A stretch of 39,286 nt of DNA, from the NCBI GenBank assembly GCA_902777335.1, contig CACYTF010000066.1, positions 1 through 39,286 on the forward strand, read 5' to 3'. Source of the DNA: an uncultured Eubacteriales bacterium (GTDB lineage Bacteria > Bacillota > Clostridia > Christensenellales > Aristaeellaceae). The stretch's first letter is position 1, and each line of letters opens with the position of its first letter. The translations under genes and the position numbers were made by a program. Positions 11,212 to 18,862 of this stretch are shown piece by piece. Under the pieces are notes generated by a model. It did not search any database, had not been told where the DNA came from, and saw nothing but the letters and a program-made list of their open reading frames with translations.

Positions 11212-12570
11212 ATGGTTCGGGACATGACGCACGGCTCCCCGCTGAAGCTGATCGCGGGTTTCTGGTTTCCCATGCTGCTGGGCCAGCTGTTCCAGCAGGT
11301 CTACAATTTAGCGGACAGCATCATCGTGGGCCGCTTCGTGGGCGTGAAGGCCTTCGCGGGCATCAGCGCCACCGGCTCGCTGAACTTCATGATCATCGGC
11401 TTCCTGCTGGGGCTGTGCTCCGGCTGCGCGATACCGGTGGCCCAGGCCTTCGGCGAGGGCGACCCCCACAGCATGCGCAAGTACTTCGCCAACGCCATCT
11501 ACCTGTGCGGGGGCATCGCGGTGGTGATGTCGCTGGTCACGGCGCTCATGACCCGGCCCATACTGCGCTGGATCGGCACGCCCACGGACATCATGGACGA
11601 GGCCTACGGCTACATCGTATACATATTCGGCGGCATGAGCGCCATCATGGTGTACAACCTGTCCAGCGGCGTGCTGCGCGCCGTGGGCAACACCCGCACG
11701 CCGCTGTACTTCCTGATCCTCAGCTGCGCGGTGAACGTGGCGCTGGATCTGCTGTTCGTGGTGGGGCTGGGCATGGGCGTCTCCGGCGCGGCGGTGGCCA
11801 CGGTGGCGGCCCAGCTGCTCTCCGGCGCGCTGTGCGCGCGGCTGATCTTCAAAAAGTACGACGTGCTGCGCATCCGCGGCGCGGAGTGGCGGCCCGACGC
11901 CGCCTGCCTGAAGCGGCTCAGCGCCCTGGGCACGCCCATGGGCCTGCAGTTCTCGATCACCGCCGTGGGCTCGCTGATCATGCAGACCGCCGTGAACGGC
12001 CTGGGCTCCGGGGCCGTGGCCGCCATCGGCGCGGGCAGCAAGGTGTACACGCTGTTCTGCTGCCCCTTCGACGCCATCGGGGCCACCATCGCCACCTGGT
12101 GCGGCCAGAACATCGGCGCGCGGCGCGTGGACCGGGTGCGCACGGGCGTGCGCGAATCGCTGCTGGCCATGGGCGCCTACGCCGTCGCGGCGCTGTTCGC
12201 GGTGAAGATGCTGGGCGGCGCGCTGGTGGGGCTGTTCATCACCGGCGGCCAGCAGGCCATCGTGGCCGACGCGGTGAAGTACCTGAACATGATCGTGTTC
12301 TTCTTCGTGCCGCTGATGGCCATATTCGTGCTGCGCAACGCGCTGCAGGGGCTGGGCTACTCCCGCATCGCCATGTTCGCCGGCCTGTTCGAGATGGTTG
12401 CCCGCGTGTTCGTGGCCTTCGCGCTGGTGCGGCCCTACGGCTTTGACGGCGCGATACTGGCCAACCCCGCCGCGTGGGTCATGGCCGACGTGCTGCTGAT
12501 CCCCGCCTACCTGCACGTCATACGCCGCCTGCAGCGCGCCAACGCCCCCGCCCCCGCCGTCGGAGCATAG
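11212..12570 (+). CDS. MATE-family multidrug/organic cation exporter
   Basis: Predicted 452 aa with about 12 TM segments in two similar halves, the MATE/MOP architecture. Typical clostridial MATE features are the N-terminal GSPLKLIAGFWFPMLLGQLF followed by VYNLADSIIVGRFVG, and the mid-protein GLQFSITAVGSLIMQTAVNG at the start of the second half. Such transporters export drugs or metabolites using Na+ or H+ gradients. The ATG at 11212 has GGAGG 7 bp upstream; an in-frame ATG at 11149 lies within the stem-loop region and is rejected. The gene is a single unit with an unusual perfect hairpin in its leader and a heptamer repeat array after its stop. Substrate cannot be inferred. Confidence 0.92.
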   Translation: MVRDMTHGSPLKLIAGFWFPMLLGQLFQQVYNLADSIIVGRFVGVKAFAGISATGSLNFMIIGFLLGLCSGCAIPVAQAFGEGDPHSMRKYFANAIYLCGGIAVVMSLVTALMTRPILRWIGTPTDIMDEAYGYIVYIFGGMSAIMVYNLSSGVLRAVGNTRTPLYFLILSCAVNVALDLLFVVGLGMGVSGAAVATVAAQLLSGALCARLIFKKYDVLRIRGAEWRPDAACLKRLSALGTPMGLQFSITAVGSLIMQTAVNGLGSGAVAAIGAGSKVYTLFCCPFDAIGATIATWCGQNIGARRVDRVRTGVRESLLAMGAYAVAALFAVKMLGGALVGLFITGGQQAIVADAVKYLNMIVFFFVPLMAIFVLRNALQGLGYSRIAMFAGLFEMVARVFVAFALVRPYGFDGAILANPAAWVMADVLLIPAYLHVIRRLQRANAPAPAVGA

Positions 12571-12574
12571 CCCG

Positions 12575-12819
12575 TTCCCTGTCCCCTGTTCCCTGTTCCC
12601 TGTCCCCTGTTCCCTGTCCCCTGTTCCCTGTCCCCTGTTCCCTGTTCCCTGTCCCCTGTCCCCTGTTCCCTGTCCCCTGTTCCCTGTCCCCTGTCCCCTG
12701 TTCCCTGTCCCCTGTTCCCTGTCCCCTGTCCCCTGTTCCCTGTCCCCTGTTCCCTGTTCCCTGTCCCCTGTTCCCTGTTCCCTGTCCCCTGTTCCCTGTT
12801 CCCTATTGCCTACTCCCTA
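12575..12819 (+). repeat. Heptanucleotide tandem array (TYCCCTG)32 plus three decayed units
   Basis: From 12575 to 12798 there are 32 uninterrupted 7-bp units, each either TTCCCTG or TCCCCTG, then TTCCCTA, TTGCCTA and CTCCCTA to 12819. The only variable base in the core is position 2 (T or C), in an irregular order. The array begins 5 bp after the MATE stop codon and ends where the pfkA -35 box starts. It fits the class of short tandemly repeated repetitive sequences best known from cyanobacteria. An ORF through it (Ser-Pro-Val-Pro-Cys repeats) is not a credible gene. Confidence 0.95.
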
Positions 12820-12848
12820 TTGACCTTTTCCGATCCTTCTGTTATAAT
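12820..12848 (+). promoter_or_regulatory. Promoter of pfkA
   Basis: TTGACC (12820-12825), 17-bp spacer, TATAAT (12843-12848). The -35 abuts the last decayed heptamer. GGGAGG follows 9-10 bp before the ATG. Confidence 0.75.
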
Positions 12849-12883
12849 ACAGACACAGAGTTCACAAAAGGGAGGCCTGTTAT

Positions 12884-13891
12884 ATGGAAGACAAGATTCG
12901 GCGCATCGGCGTACTGACCAGCGGCGGCGATTCCCCGGGCATGAACGCGGCGGTGCGCGCGGTGGTGCGCACGGCAATCTCCTACGGCATGCAGTGCGTC
13001 GGCATCCGCAGGGGCTGGCAGGGGCTGATCAACAGCGACTTCGTGCAGCTGGACGCGGCCAGCGTGGGCCACATCATCTCCCGGGGCGGCACGATACTCT
13101 ACACCGCCCGCAGCGAGGACTTCATGACCGAGAAGGGCCGCCTGCGCGCGGTGTCCACCTGCAAGATGCTGGGGCTGGACGGCATCGTCGCCATCGGCGG
13201 CGACGGCACCTTCCGGGGCGCGCTGGAGCTGTCCCGGCTGGGCGTGCCGGTGGTGGGCATACCGGCCACCATCGACAACGACGTGGGCTGCACCAACTAC
13301 ACCATCGGCTTTGACACGGCCTGCAACACGGCCATCGACTGCATCGACAAGCTGCGCGACACCATGCAGAGCCACGAGCGCTGCTCGGTGGTGGAGGTCA
13401 TGGGCCGCAACGCCGGGTTCCTGGCGCTGTACGTGGGCATCGCCATCGGCGCGACCGCGGTGCTGGTGCCCGAGCGTCAGCTGGACTTCGAGCGAGACGT
13501 GGTGGAGCGCATCCGCAGCGCCCGCCTGGCCGGCAACACCCACTTCATGATCGTGGTGGCCGAGGGCGTGGGCAGCGCCGTGGAGATCGGCAAGCAGATC
13601 CACGAGGCCATCGGCATCGAGCCCCGCGTGACGGTGCTCGGCCACATCCAGCGCGGCGGCTCGCCCAGCGCCAGAGACCGCGAGACCGCCACCCGCATGG
13701 GCTACTTCGCGGTGCGGGCCTTCCACGAGGGCCGCGGCAACTGCATCATCGGCACCCGCGAGGGCGAAATGGTGGAGCTGCCCATCGAGGAGGCGCTGGC
13801 GATGAAGAAGCACCTGCAGATGGACCGCTACAAGGTGCTGGAGACCGTGAGCGTGAGTGTGCCCAAGCCCCGCGCCGACCTGGACGGCTGA
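12884..13891 (+). CDS. pfkA: ATP-dependent 6-phosphofructokinase
   Basis: Predicted 335 aa. It phosphorylates fructose 6-phosphate to the 1,6-bisphosphate, the committed step of glycolysis. Motifs in order: GVLTSGGDSPGMNAAVR (residues 9-25, nucleotide loop), GGDGT (105-109), PATIDND (catalytic Asp131), MGRNAG, and GHIQRGGSPSARDR (sugar-phosphate binding). Gly108 in GGDGT, rather than Asp, indicates ATP and not pyrophosphate as phosphoryl donor. Length is close to the bacterial 320-residue type. It has its own strong promoter and a good ribosome binding site. No pyk follows, unlike many Firmicutes. Confidence 0.96.
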   Translation: MEDKIRRIGVLTSGGDSPGMNAAVRAVVRTAISYGMQCVGIRRGWQGLINSDFVQLDAASVGHIISRGGTILYTARSEDFMTEKGRLRAVSTCKMLGLDGIVAIGGDGTFRGALELSRLGVPVVGIPATIDNDVGCTNYTIGFDTACNTAIDCIDKLRDTMQSHERCSVVEVMGRNAGFLALYVGIAIGATAVLVPERQLDFERDVVERIRSARLAGNTHFMIVVAEGVGSAVEIGKQIHEAIGIEPRVTVLGHIQRGGSPSARDRETATRMGYFAVRAFHEGRGNCIIGTREGEMVELPIEEALAMKKHLQMDRYKVLETVSVSVPKPRADLDG

Positions 13892-13942
13892 GCCCCGGCG
13901 GTATTACAGAGATATTAAATGTGTATCAAAAGCGCTTTTTTC

Positions 13943-13971
13943 TGGACTTCGCCAGCGCGGTGGGCTATAAT
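13943..13971 (+). promoter_or_regulatory. Promoter of the 41-aa acidic protein gene
   Basis: TGGACT (13943-13948), 17 bp, TATAAT (13966-13971), 40 bp upstream of the ATG at 14011. Confidence 0.6.
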
Positions 13972-14010
13972 GGGCCCGTTGGCATGATTCAGAAAAGGAG
14001 GCCCTGCCGA

Positions 14011-14136
14011 ATGGAGAACGAGAGCGCCACGCCACTGGAAGACCGCTTCGAAGAGAGCGGACAGGAGATCGCCAACATGGACGAACTCGACTTCATGACC
14101 CTGCTGATGGAGAGCAGGATCATCCAGGCGTCCTGA
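14011..14136 (+). CDS. Small acidic protein, 41 aa, unknown
   Basis: The ATG at 14011 has AAGGAGG about 9 bp upstream, and the transcription unit carries its own promoter and a terminator, so it looks like a real small gene. The peptide (MENESATPLEDRFEESGQEI, then MDELDFMTLLMESRIIQAS) is strongly acidic in the first 30 residues and ends in a short amphipathic helix. No signal peptide, TM or Cys is present. It sits between pfkA and a convergent LacI-type regulator. An in-frame start at 13921 would precede the promoter and is rejected. Function unknown; an adaptor or regulatory peptide is possible. Confidence 0.6.
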   Translation: MENESATPLEDRFEESGQEIANMDELDFMTLLMESRIIQAS

Positions 14137-14155
14137 CCAACGATACATAAGATAA

Positions 14156-14186
14156 AGCGCCGTCCGAAAGGGCGGCGCTGTTTTTA
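14156..14186. terminator. Terminator shared by the 41-aa gene and the LacI-type gene
   Basis: AGCGCCG (14156-14162) pairs with CGGCGCT (14173-14179), followed by GTTTTTAC on the plus strand. The hairpin lies between two convergent stop codons. Confidence 0.75.
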
Positions 14187-15227
14187 CAGGTTGTACCTGG
14201 TCTTGATGCTGATCTCGGTGAACTCGCTGTAGGCCTCCGGTACGGTGCTGCCGTTGATGGCGTTGGCCAGTATGTGCAGCGGCCGGTAGCCCTGCTCGAA
14301 GCCGTTCTGGTCGATCAGAAAGTCCACCACACCGTCCCGCAGCAGCTGCTCGTTCCGGGGCGTCTGGTCGTAGATGATCACGCTGGGCCGCTTCTCCAGC
14401 CGCAGGTTGGCGAAGGCGTCCCGCAGGCCGCTCTGGCCGCTGGACACCGTGAATATGCCGTTCACGCCGGCGATGTTCAGCATGGCGTTTTCGACGATGC
14501 GGCGCACCTCGTCTTCATTGTCCATGGAGCTCTGCACCGCCGCGATGGAAAGCCCCGGGAACGAGGCCTTCACCTCCTGGGCAAAGCCGTCCACCCGGGC
14601 GTTGTTCAGCTGGCTGCTGAAGGTGCCGGTGATCACCAGCACCTTGCCCCGCCCGCGGGTCAGCAAATTCATCAGCCCCGCCGCCGTGCGGCCGCTCTGG
14701 CGGTTGTCCATGCCCACGTAGCACAGCCGGGGTATGCCCGGCAGGTCGGAGTTGAACATCACCAGCGGCAGGCCGGTCGCCTTCTCCAGGTCGTAGAGCC
14801 GCTGCCGCACCGCGCCGGTGTCGATGGGCATGATGGCCAGCCCGTCCACGCCCGCCCCGGTGAGCTCGTCGATGAAGCGCAGCTGCTCCCGCTCGTTCAG
14901 CGCCACGCTCTCCCGCAGCAGGATCTCCACGTCCCACTCCCGCAGCTCCTCCCGGGCCCGGGCGATGCCGCGGTTGATCTCACGCATGAAGCCCGCCCGG
15001 CACAGGTAGGTGATCACGCCGATGCGTATCCTGCGCCGCGCCGGGGTCGCGGGCTTTTCCGCGCCGCGCCGCGCAAGCCTTTCCACCGGATAGCCCATCT
15101 CCTGCGCCACGCGCAGCACGCGCGCCGCCACCTCGGCGTCCACCCGCCCGCGGCCGTGGAGCGCCCGGTCCACCGTGCCCCTGGATACGCCGGCCTGCTC
15201 GGCCACGCGCTGCAACGTCGGTTTCAT
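14184..15227 (-). CDS. LacI-family transcriptional regulator
   Basis: Predicted 347 aa. An N-terminal LacI helix-turn-helix (TLQRVAEQAGVSRGTVDRAL, residues 4-23) and hinge helix are followed by a periplasmic-binding-protein-like sugar sensor (RIGVITYLCRAGFMREINRG onward, about 68-347). This subgroup has VDRAL rather than the common VSRAL/VSRVL. The start at 15227 keeps the HTH complete; its ribosome binding site (GCGAGGGC) is weak. It is divergent from iolD with 398 bp between, and that interval holds several copies of a TGCGTGCA-type motif that could be its operators. A role as inositol- or sugar-responsive regulator of iolD is inferred from position alone. Confidence 0.88.
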   Translation of the reverse strand: MKPTLQRVAEQAGVSRGTVDRALHGRGRVDAEVAARVLRVAQEMGYPVERLARRGAEKPATPARRRIRIGVITYLCRAGFMREINRGIARAREELREWDVEILLRESVALNEREQLRFIDELTGAGVDGLAIMPIDTGAVRQRLYDLEKATGLPLVMFNSDLPGIPRLCYVGMDNRQSGRTAAGLMNLLTRGRGKVLVITGTFSSQLNNARVDGFAQEVKASFPGLSIAAVQSSMDNEDEVRRIVENAMLNIAGVNGIFTVSSGQSGLRDAFANLRLEKRPSVIIYDQTPRNEQLLRDGVVDFLIDQNGFEQGYRPLHILANAINGSTVPEAYSEFTEISIKTRYNL

Positions 15228-15256
15228 GCCCTCGCCCCCGCGTTTATGCTGATTTT

Positions 15257-15286
15257 ATGATAACATCAAACCCCTCCCGCTGGCAA
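15257..15286 (-). promoter_or_regulatory. Promoter of the LacI-type gene
   Basis: Read on the minus strand: TTGCCA (15281-15286), 18 bp, TATCAT (15257-15262), 29 bp upstream of the ATG. Confidence 0.6.
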
Positions 15287-15320
15287 CCGGGTCGGGCTTC
15301 GCCGCCTGTAGAAAATCCGC

Positions 15321-15600
15321 GTGCAAATTTGCGCACATTGCCCATAATCAGCGTGCTATTGCGTGCATTATCGGCGATCATGCCCGCAAAAAATGCGTGC
15401 ATTATGTGGATACCGGAACATGCACGCGATAGTTCGTATCTATGTACAAGAAATCAATAGTTTTTTGTGCATATTGACTATGGACGAAAGCTTTTGCTTC
15501 CCCTATACTGACAGTGAGATCAATGGTTTCACGGGCATGCCGAAGGGTGAACCCCGCTTCCCGCGGCGGCGCGTGAAATGCACGCAGATATGCACACAAT
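15321..15600. promoter_or_regulatory. Repeated operator-like sites between the LacI-type gene and iolD
   Basis: The interval contains TGCGTGCATTAT twice (15360-15371 and 15394-15405, 34 bp apart), the inverted core TGCACGC at 15421-15427 and 15579-15585, TGCACAC at 15591, and a palindrome GCAAATTTGC flanked by GTGC...GCAC (15321-15336). Sites fall both upstream and downstream of the iolD promoter, which suits looping or cooperative repression. The cores are not classical LacI sites with a central CG, so the regulator could be another protein. Confidence 0.45.
15481..15509 (+). promoter_or_regulatory. Putative iolD promoter
   Basis: TGGACG (15481-15486), 17 bp, TATACT (15504-15509). An upstream TTGACT at 15474 would need a 24-bp spacer and is less likely. 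The leader to the ATG is about 110 nt. Confidence 0.5.
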
Positions 15601-15625
15601 TCATAACGCACAGGAGGAAATCATC

Positions 15626-17557
15626 ATGAGCAAGACCATCCGTCTGACCACCGCGCAGGCCATCGTGAAGTTCCTGGACCAGCAGTACGTCTCCCGCGAC
15701 GGCGTGGAGACCAAGTTCGTCGAAGCGTTCTTCACGCTGTTCGGCCACGGCATCGCCGTGGGGCTGGGCGAGGCGCTGGACAACAACCCCGGCAGCATCA
15801 AGGTGATGCAGGGCCGCAACGAGCAGGGCATGTGCCACTGCGCCATCGCCTACGCCAAGCAGAACGACCGCATGAAGATCATCCCCTGCGCGTCGTCCAT
15901 CGGCCCCGGCGCGGCGAACATGGTCACCGCCTGCGGCACGGCCACCGTGAACAACATACCGCTGCTGGTGTTCCCCTCCGACGCCTACGCCTCCCGCCAG
16001 CCCGACCCGGTGCTGCAGCAGATCGAGCAGACCAATTCGCTGGCCATCACCACCAACGACGCCTTCAAGCCCGTCACCAAGTACTGGGACCGCATCGAGC
16101 GCCCCGAGCAGCTGATGAGCGCGCTGATCAACGCCATGCGCGTGCTTACCGACCCGGCGGAGGCCGGCGCGGTGGCCATCGCCCTGCCCCAGGACGTGGA
16201 GGGCGAGTCCTACGACTATCCCGAGTCCTTCTTCGTGAAGCGCGTGCACCGCATCACCCGCCCGGTGGCGGTCGCCGAGGAGCTGCAGGACGTGGCCGAG
16301 GTCATCATGGCCTCGAAGAAGCCCATCGTGATCGTGGGCGGCGGCGTGCGCTACTCCGAGGCGGGCGAGGCCGTCGAGCAGTTCTGCGAGAAGTTCGGCA
16401 TCCCCTTCGGCGAGACCCAGGGGGGCAAGAGCGCCTGCAAGTCCAGCCACCCCATGTGCCTGGGCGGCATCGGCGTGACCGGCACCTCGGCCTCCAACAA
16501 GATCGCCAAGGACGCCGACTGCGTCATCGGCATCGGCACCCGCATGACCGACTTCACCACCTCCTCCAAGTGGCTGTTCCGCAACGAGGAAGTGAAGTTC
16601 GCGGCCATCAACATCAGCCGCTTCCACGCCTACAAGTTTGACGCCGTGAAGGCCGTGGGCGACGCCCGCGAGAGCGTGAAGGCGCTGACCGCGCTGCTGG
16701 AGAAGGCCGGCTACCGCGCCGCCTACAAGGGCGAGGTCGAAGCCGCGCGCAAGGAGTGGGACGAGGAGCTGGCGCGCCTGGGCGGCATCGTGTGCGAGGG
16801 CGAGGACTTCGAGCCCACCATCACGGCCCGCGACCCGCGCACCATCCCCGAGTTCTACAGGATGTACGGCACGAGCCTCACCCAGACCGCCGCGCTGGCC
16901 ACGCTGCGCGCCGTGATGGCCCCCGAGGACATCATCGTCTGCGCCGGCGGCTCACTGCCCAGCGACCTGCAGCGCGTGTGGAAGACCGACCGGCGCGGCG
17001 GGTACCACGTGGAATACGGCTATTCCTGCATGGGCTATGAGATCGGCGCCTCGATGGGCGTGCGCATGGCCGCGCCCGACTGCGAGGAATACACCGTGGT
17101 GGGCGACGCCGGCTTCCAGATGCTGTCCAGCGAGCTGGGCACCATCATGCAGGAGCGGGTCAAGACCAACATACTGGTGTTCGACAACTGCGGCTTCGGC
17201 TGCATCAACAACCTCGAAATGACCCACGGCATCGGCTCTTTGGCCACCGAGTTCCGCTACACCGACGGCAAGAAGCCCACCGGCGACCTGATCCGCACCG
17301 ACTACGCCAAGATCGGCGAGGCCTACGGCATGAAGAGCTACACCTGCAAGTCCGTCGAGGAGCTGGCCGAGGCGCTGAAGGATTCCCGCAAGCAGAAGGT
17401 GGCCTGCCTGTTCGACCTGAAGGTGCTGCCCAAGACCATGACCGACGGCTACGGCGCCTGGTGGAACGTGGGCATCGCCACCACCTCCGACAGCGCCAGC
17501 GTGCGCGAAGCCTGCCGCGAGGTCATGGAGCACCGGGAGCAGGCCCGCAAGTACTGA
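15626..17557 (+). CDS. iolD: 3D-(3,5/4)-trihydroxycyclohexane-1,2-dione acylhydrolase (IolD-type)
   Basis: Predicted 643 aa, a thiamine diphosphate enzyme that opens the ring of the dione intermediate in myo-inositol catabolism to give 5-deoxy-glucuronate. The N-terminal PYR domain carries DGVETKFVEAFFTLFGHG and the IolD-typical MQGRNEQGMCHCAIAYAKQ; a central domain (about 210-370) and a C-terminal PP domain follow, with the Mg/TPP motif GDAGFQM (Gly493-Asp494) and DNCGFGCINN. AGGAGG lies 8 bp before the ATG at 15626; a longer frame from 15578 has no such signal. No iolB, C, E, G or J gene flanks it, so it is an orphan here, divergent from a LacI-type gene. A related but distinct alpha-keto substrate cannot be excluded. 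A good terminator follows. Confidence 0.9.
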   Translation: MSKTIRLTTAQAIVKFLDQQYVSRDGVETKFVEAFFTLFGHGIAVGLGEALDNNPGSIKVMQGRNEQGMCHCAIAYAKQNDRMKIIPCASSIGPGAANMVTACGTATVNNIPLLVFPSDAYASRQPDPVLQQIEQTNSLAITTNDAFKPVTKYWDRIERPEQLMSALINAMRVLTDPAEAGAVAIALPQDVEGESYDYPESFFVKRVHRITRPVAVAEELQDVAEVIMASKKPIVIVGGGVRYSEAGEAVEQFCEKFGIPFGETQGGKSACKSSHPMCLGGIGVTGTSASNKIAKDADCVIGIGTRMTDFTTSSKWLFRNEEVKFAAINISRFHAYKFDAVKAVGDARESVKALTALLEKAGYRAAYKGEVEAARKEWDEELARLGGIVCEGEDFEPTITARDPRTIPEFYRMYGTSLTQTAALATLRAVMAPEDIIVCAGGSLPSDLQRVWKTDRRGGYHVEYGYSCMGYEIGASMGVRMAAPDCEEYTVVGDAGFQMLSSELGTIMQERVKTNILVFDNCGFGCINNLEMTHGIGSLATEFRYTDGKKPTGDLIRTDYAKIGEAYGMKSYTCKSVEELAEALKDSRKQKVACLFDLKVLPKTMTDGYGAWWNVGIATTSDSASVREACREVMEHREQARKY

Positions 17558-17582
17558 TCGCATACCGGATGCTCAAACCAAC

Positions 17583-17626
17583 GGGAAGGCGCTTCCGCCG
17601 GAGGCGCCTTCCCACTGTATATTTTT
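17583..17626 (+). terminator. iolD terminator
   Basis: GGGAAGGCGC (17583-17592) pairs with GCGCCTTCCC (17604-17613), with a downstream tail ACTGTATATTTTT. Confidence 0.8.
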
Positions 17627-17691
17627 GGAACCTTCGCGCGGCGGGATGCGTCAAAGGACCGATCACCTGAAAAATTAAAGGAGGTTTTCCC

Positions 17692-18132
17692 ATGAAGCGC
17701 ACGTTTGCATTGATTCTCGCCCTGATCTTCTGCCTGGCGCTGGCCGCCGTGCCGGCCATGGCCGAGCCCGAGCTGGTCTGCTACTTTGAGGACGTCGAGC
17801 TGCACCTGCCCGCCAGCTGGGCCGGCAAGCTGCTGATGCTCCCCACCGCCACCGGCGCGACCTTCTACCAGAAGGCCAGCTACGACCGCTACATGCAGGA
17901 CGGGCTCGAGGGCGGCGGCTTCCTGTTCAGCCTCGGCGCCTGCGTGAACAACAGCTACCAGGAGCTGCCCAGCTACATCGACCTCGGCCTCAGCCAGCGC
18001 AGCGCCATGCACTACTACCTGCAGCTGCCCACCGACTACCCTGCCTACATGCAGGACGACATCCGCGCCGAGTACGACGCCATGCAGGCCCAGGTCCCCG
18101 GCATCGCCCAGGGCGCGGTGCTGTACGAATAG
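17692..18132 (+). CDS. Small secreted protein of unknown function
   Basis: Predicted 146 aa with a clear signal peptide (MKRTFALILALIFCLALAAV, cleavage likely after AMA at residue 24). The mature part opens with a short beta-type stretch (LVCYFEDVELHLPASW) and is rich in Tyr, Gln and acidic residues; two Cys remain after cleavage. AAAGGAGG is well placed 7 bp before the ATG. The start VELHLPASWAGKL resembles small clostridial exported proteins seen as hypotheticals. It follows the iolD terminator without an obvious promoter. Function unknown. Confidence 0.7.
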   Translation: MKRTFALILALIFCLALAAVPAMAEPELVCYFEDVELHLPASWAGKLLMLPTATGATFYQKASYDRYMQDGLEGGGFLFSLGACVNNSYQELPSYIDLGLSQRSAMHYYLQLPTDYPAYMQDDIRAEYDAMQAQVPGIAQGAVLYE

Positions 18133-18136
18133 TTTA

Positions 18137-18204
18137 AATGAGATAGGGGACGGTTCCTTATCTCACTTCAACAAGTGAGATAAGGAACCGTCCCCTATCT
18201 CATT
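18137..18204. repeat. GGGGACGGTTC palindrome, copy 1 (perfect 32-bp arms)
   Basis: Bases 18137-18168 are the exact reverse complement of 18173-18204, with the 4-nt loop CAAC. Arms read AATGAGATAGGGGACGGTTC then CTTATCTCACTT. It is nearly identical to the element at 29397-29467. It begins 5 bp after a stop codon on the plus strand and forms the 3' end of ogt on the minus strand. It resembles REP/MITE-type elements mobilised by RAYT (IS200-like) transposases; no such gene is in the window. Confidence 0.92.
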
Positions 18205-18675
18205 TTCAAGCAGCGCACGCTTGCGCCACAGGCCGCCGCTGTAGCCGGTCAGGCTGCCGTTTGCGCCGATCACCCGGTGGCAGGGCACGATGAGCAGGAT
18301 CGGGTTGCGCGCCACCGCGCCGCCCACGGCCTGGGCGGACGCTCCCCCGCCGCGCTCCTGCGCCAGGCGGCGGGCCAGATCGCCGTAGGTGGCGGTATGG
18401 CCGTAGGGGATCTCCAGCAGCAATTCGGCCACACGGTTGCAAAAGGCCGTGCCGGTCAGGTGCAGCGGCGGCGTGAAGCCCGGGTCCCGCCCCGCGAAAT
18501 AGACATCCAGCCAGCGCCGGGCGGCGTCGAAGAACGGCGATTCCCCCGCCCCGGCGGAGGGCCCGCGGCCCGGGCACTTCCCGCCGTCCGCAAACCACAG
18601 CCCGGTCAGCCCCTCGCCGTCGGCGGCCAGCAGTATCCGCCCCAACGGGGAATCATAATCCTGCCGGTACTCCAT
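18163..18675 (-). CDS. ogt: Methylated-DNA--[protein]-cysteine S-methyltransferase
   Basis: Predicted 170 aa. It removes O6-alkyl groups from guanine by suicide transfer to its active-site Cys. The catalytic motif LLIVPCHRVIGANGSLTGYS has acceptor Cys132, preceded by the helix-turn-helix region with the Arg finger (PYGHTATYGDLARRLAQ ... AVGGAVARNP). The ATG at 18675 is preferred: AGGGGGTG lies 6 bp upstream; an in-frame GTG at 18684 would add 3 residues. The last 13 residues (NEIGDGSLSHLLK) and the stop are encoded by a palindromic repeat, so the native C-terminus has been replaced. The tail lies beyond the catalytic core, so activity is probably kept. Confidence 0.92.
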   Translation of the reverse strand: MEYRQDYDSPLGRILLAADGEGLTGLWFADGGKCPGRGPSAGAGESPFFDAARRWLDVYFAGRDPGFTPPLHLTGTAFCNRVAELLLEIPYGHTATYGDLARRLAQERGGGASAQAVGGAVARNPILLIVPCHRVIGANGSLTGYSGGLWRKRALLENEIGDGSLSHLLK

Positions 18676-18696
18676 GCCCTTCACCCCCTGTCCTTC

Positions 18697-18725
18697 ATTA
18701 TATATCCGCCCCGGCGCGTTGTCCA
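18697..18725 (-). promoter_or_regulatory. Promoter of ogt
   Basis: Read on the minus strand: TGGACA (18720-18725), 17 bp, TATAAT (18697-18702), 22 bp upstream of the ATG. Confidence 0.7.
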
Positions 18726-18781
18726 GATCGGACCATATAATGGCATAAAATAAAATATAACAGAAAAAATGTCAGAAATAC

Positions 18782-18810
18782 TTGACATTCTGTCTCCTCT
18801 GTGCTATAGT
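18782..18810 (+). promoter_or_regulatory. Promoter of the YDERQ membrane protein / XRE regulator pair
   Basis: TTGACA (18782-18787), 17 bp, TATAGT (18805-18810). The upstream 50 bp are A/T-rich (an UP-element-like tract), in contrast to the surrounding GC-rich DNA. Confidence 0.75.
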
Positions 18811-18862
18811 ATCTCCAGCGGCCGGAAAGAGGGCCGCCGACAGTTAGCGAGGAGGCATACCT

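Noticed and set aside
12575..12819. CRISPR or minisatellite-encoded RNA
   Set aside because: Pure 7-bp tandem repeats with no spacers and no sign of an RNA fold or cas genes.
12474..12917. ORF encoding Ser-Pro-Val-Pro-Cys repeats
   Set aside because: It is only the translation of the heptamer array and overlaps the end of the MATE gene and the start of pfkA; no start signals.
12884..13891. Pyrophosphate-dependent phosphofructokinase
   Set aside because: The diagnostic position is Gly (GGDGT), which indicates ATP use; PPi enzymes carry Asp there (GGDD).
13911..13945. pfkA terminator at AAAAGCGCTTTT
   Set aside because: The palindrome has no loop when fully paired and too few GC pairs; it lies just upstream of the next promoter and is not convincing.
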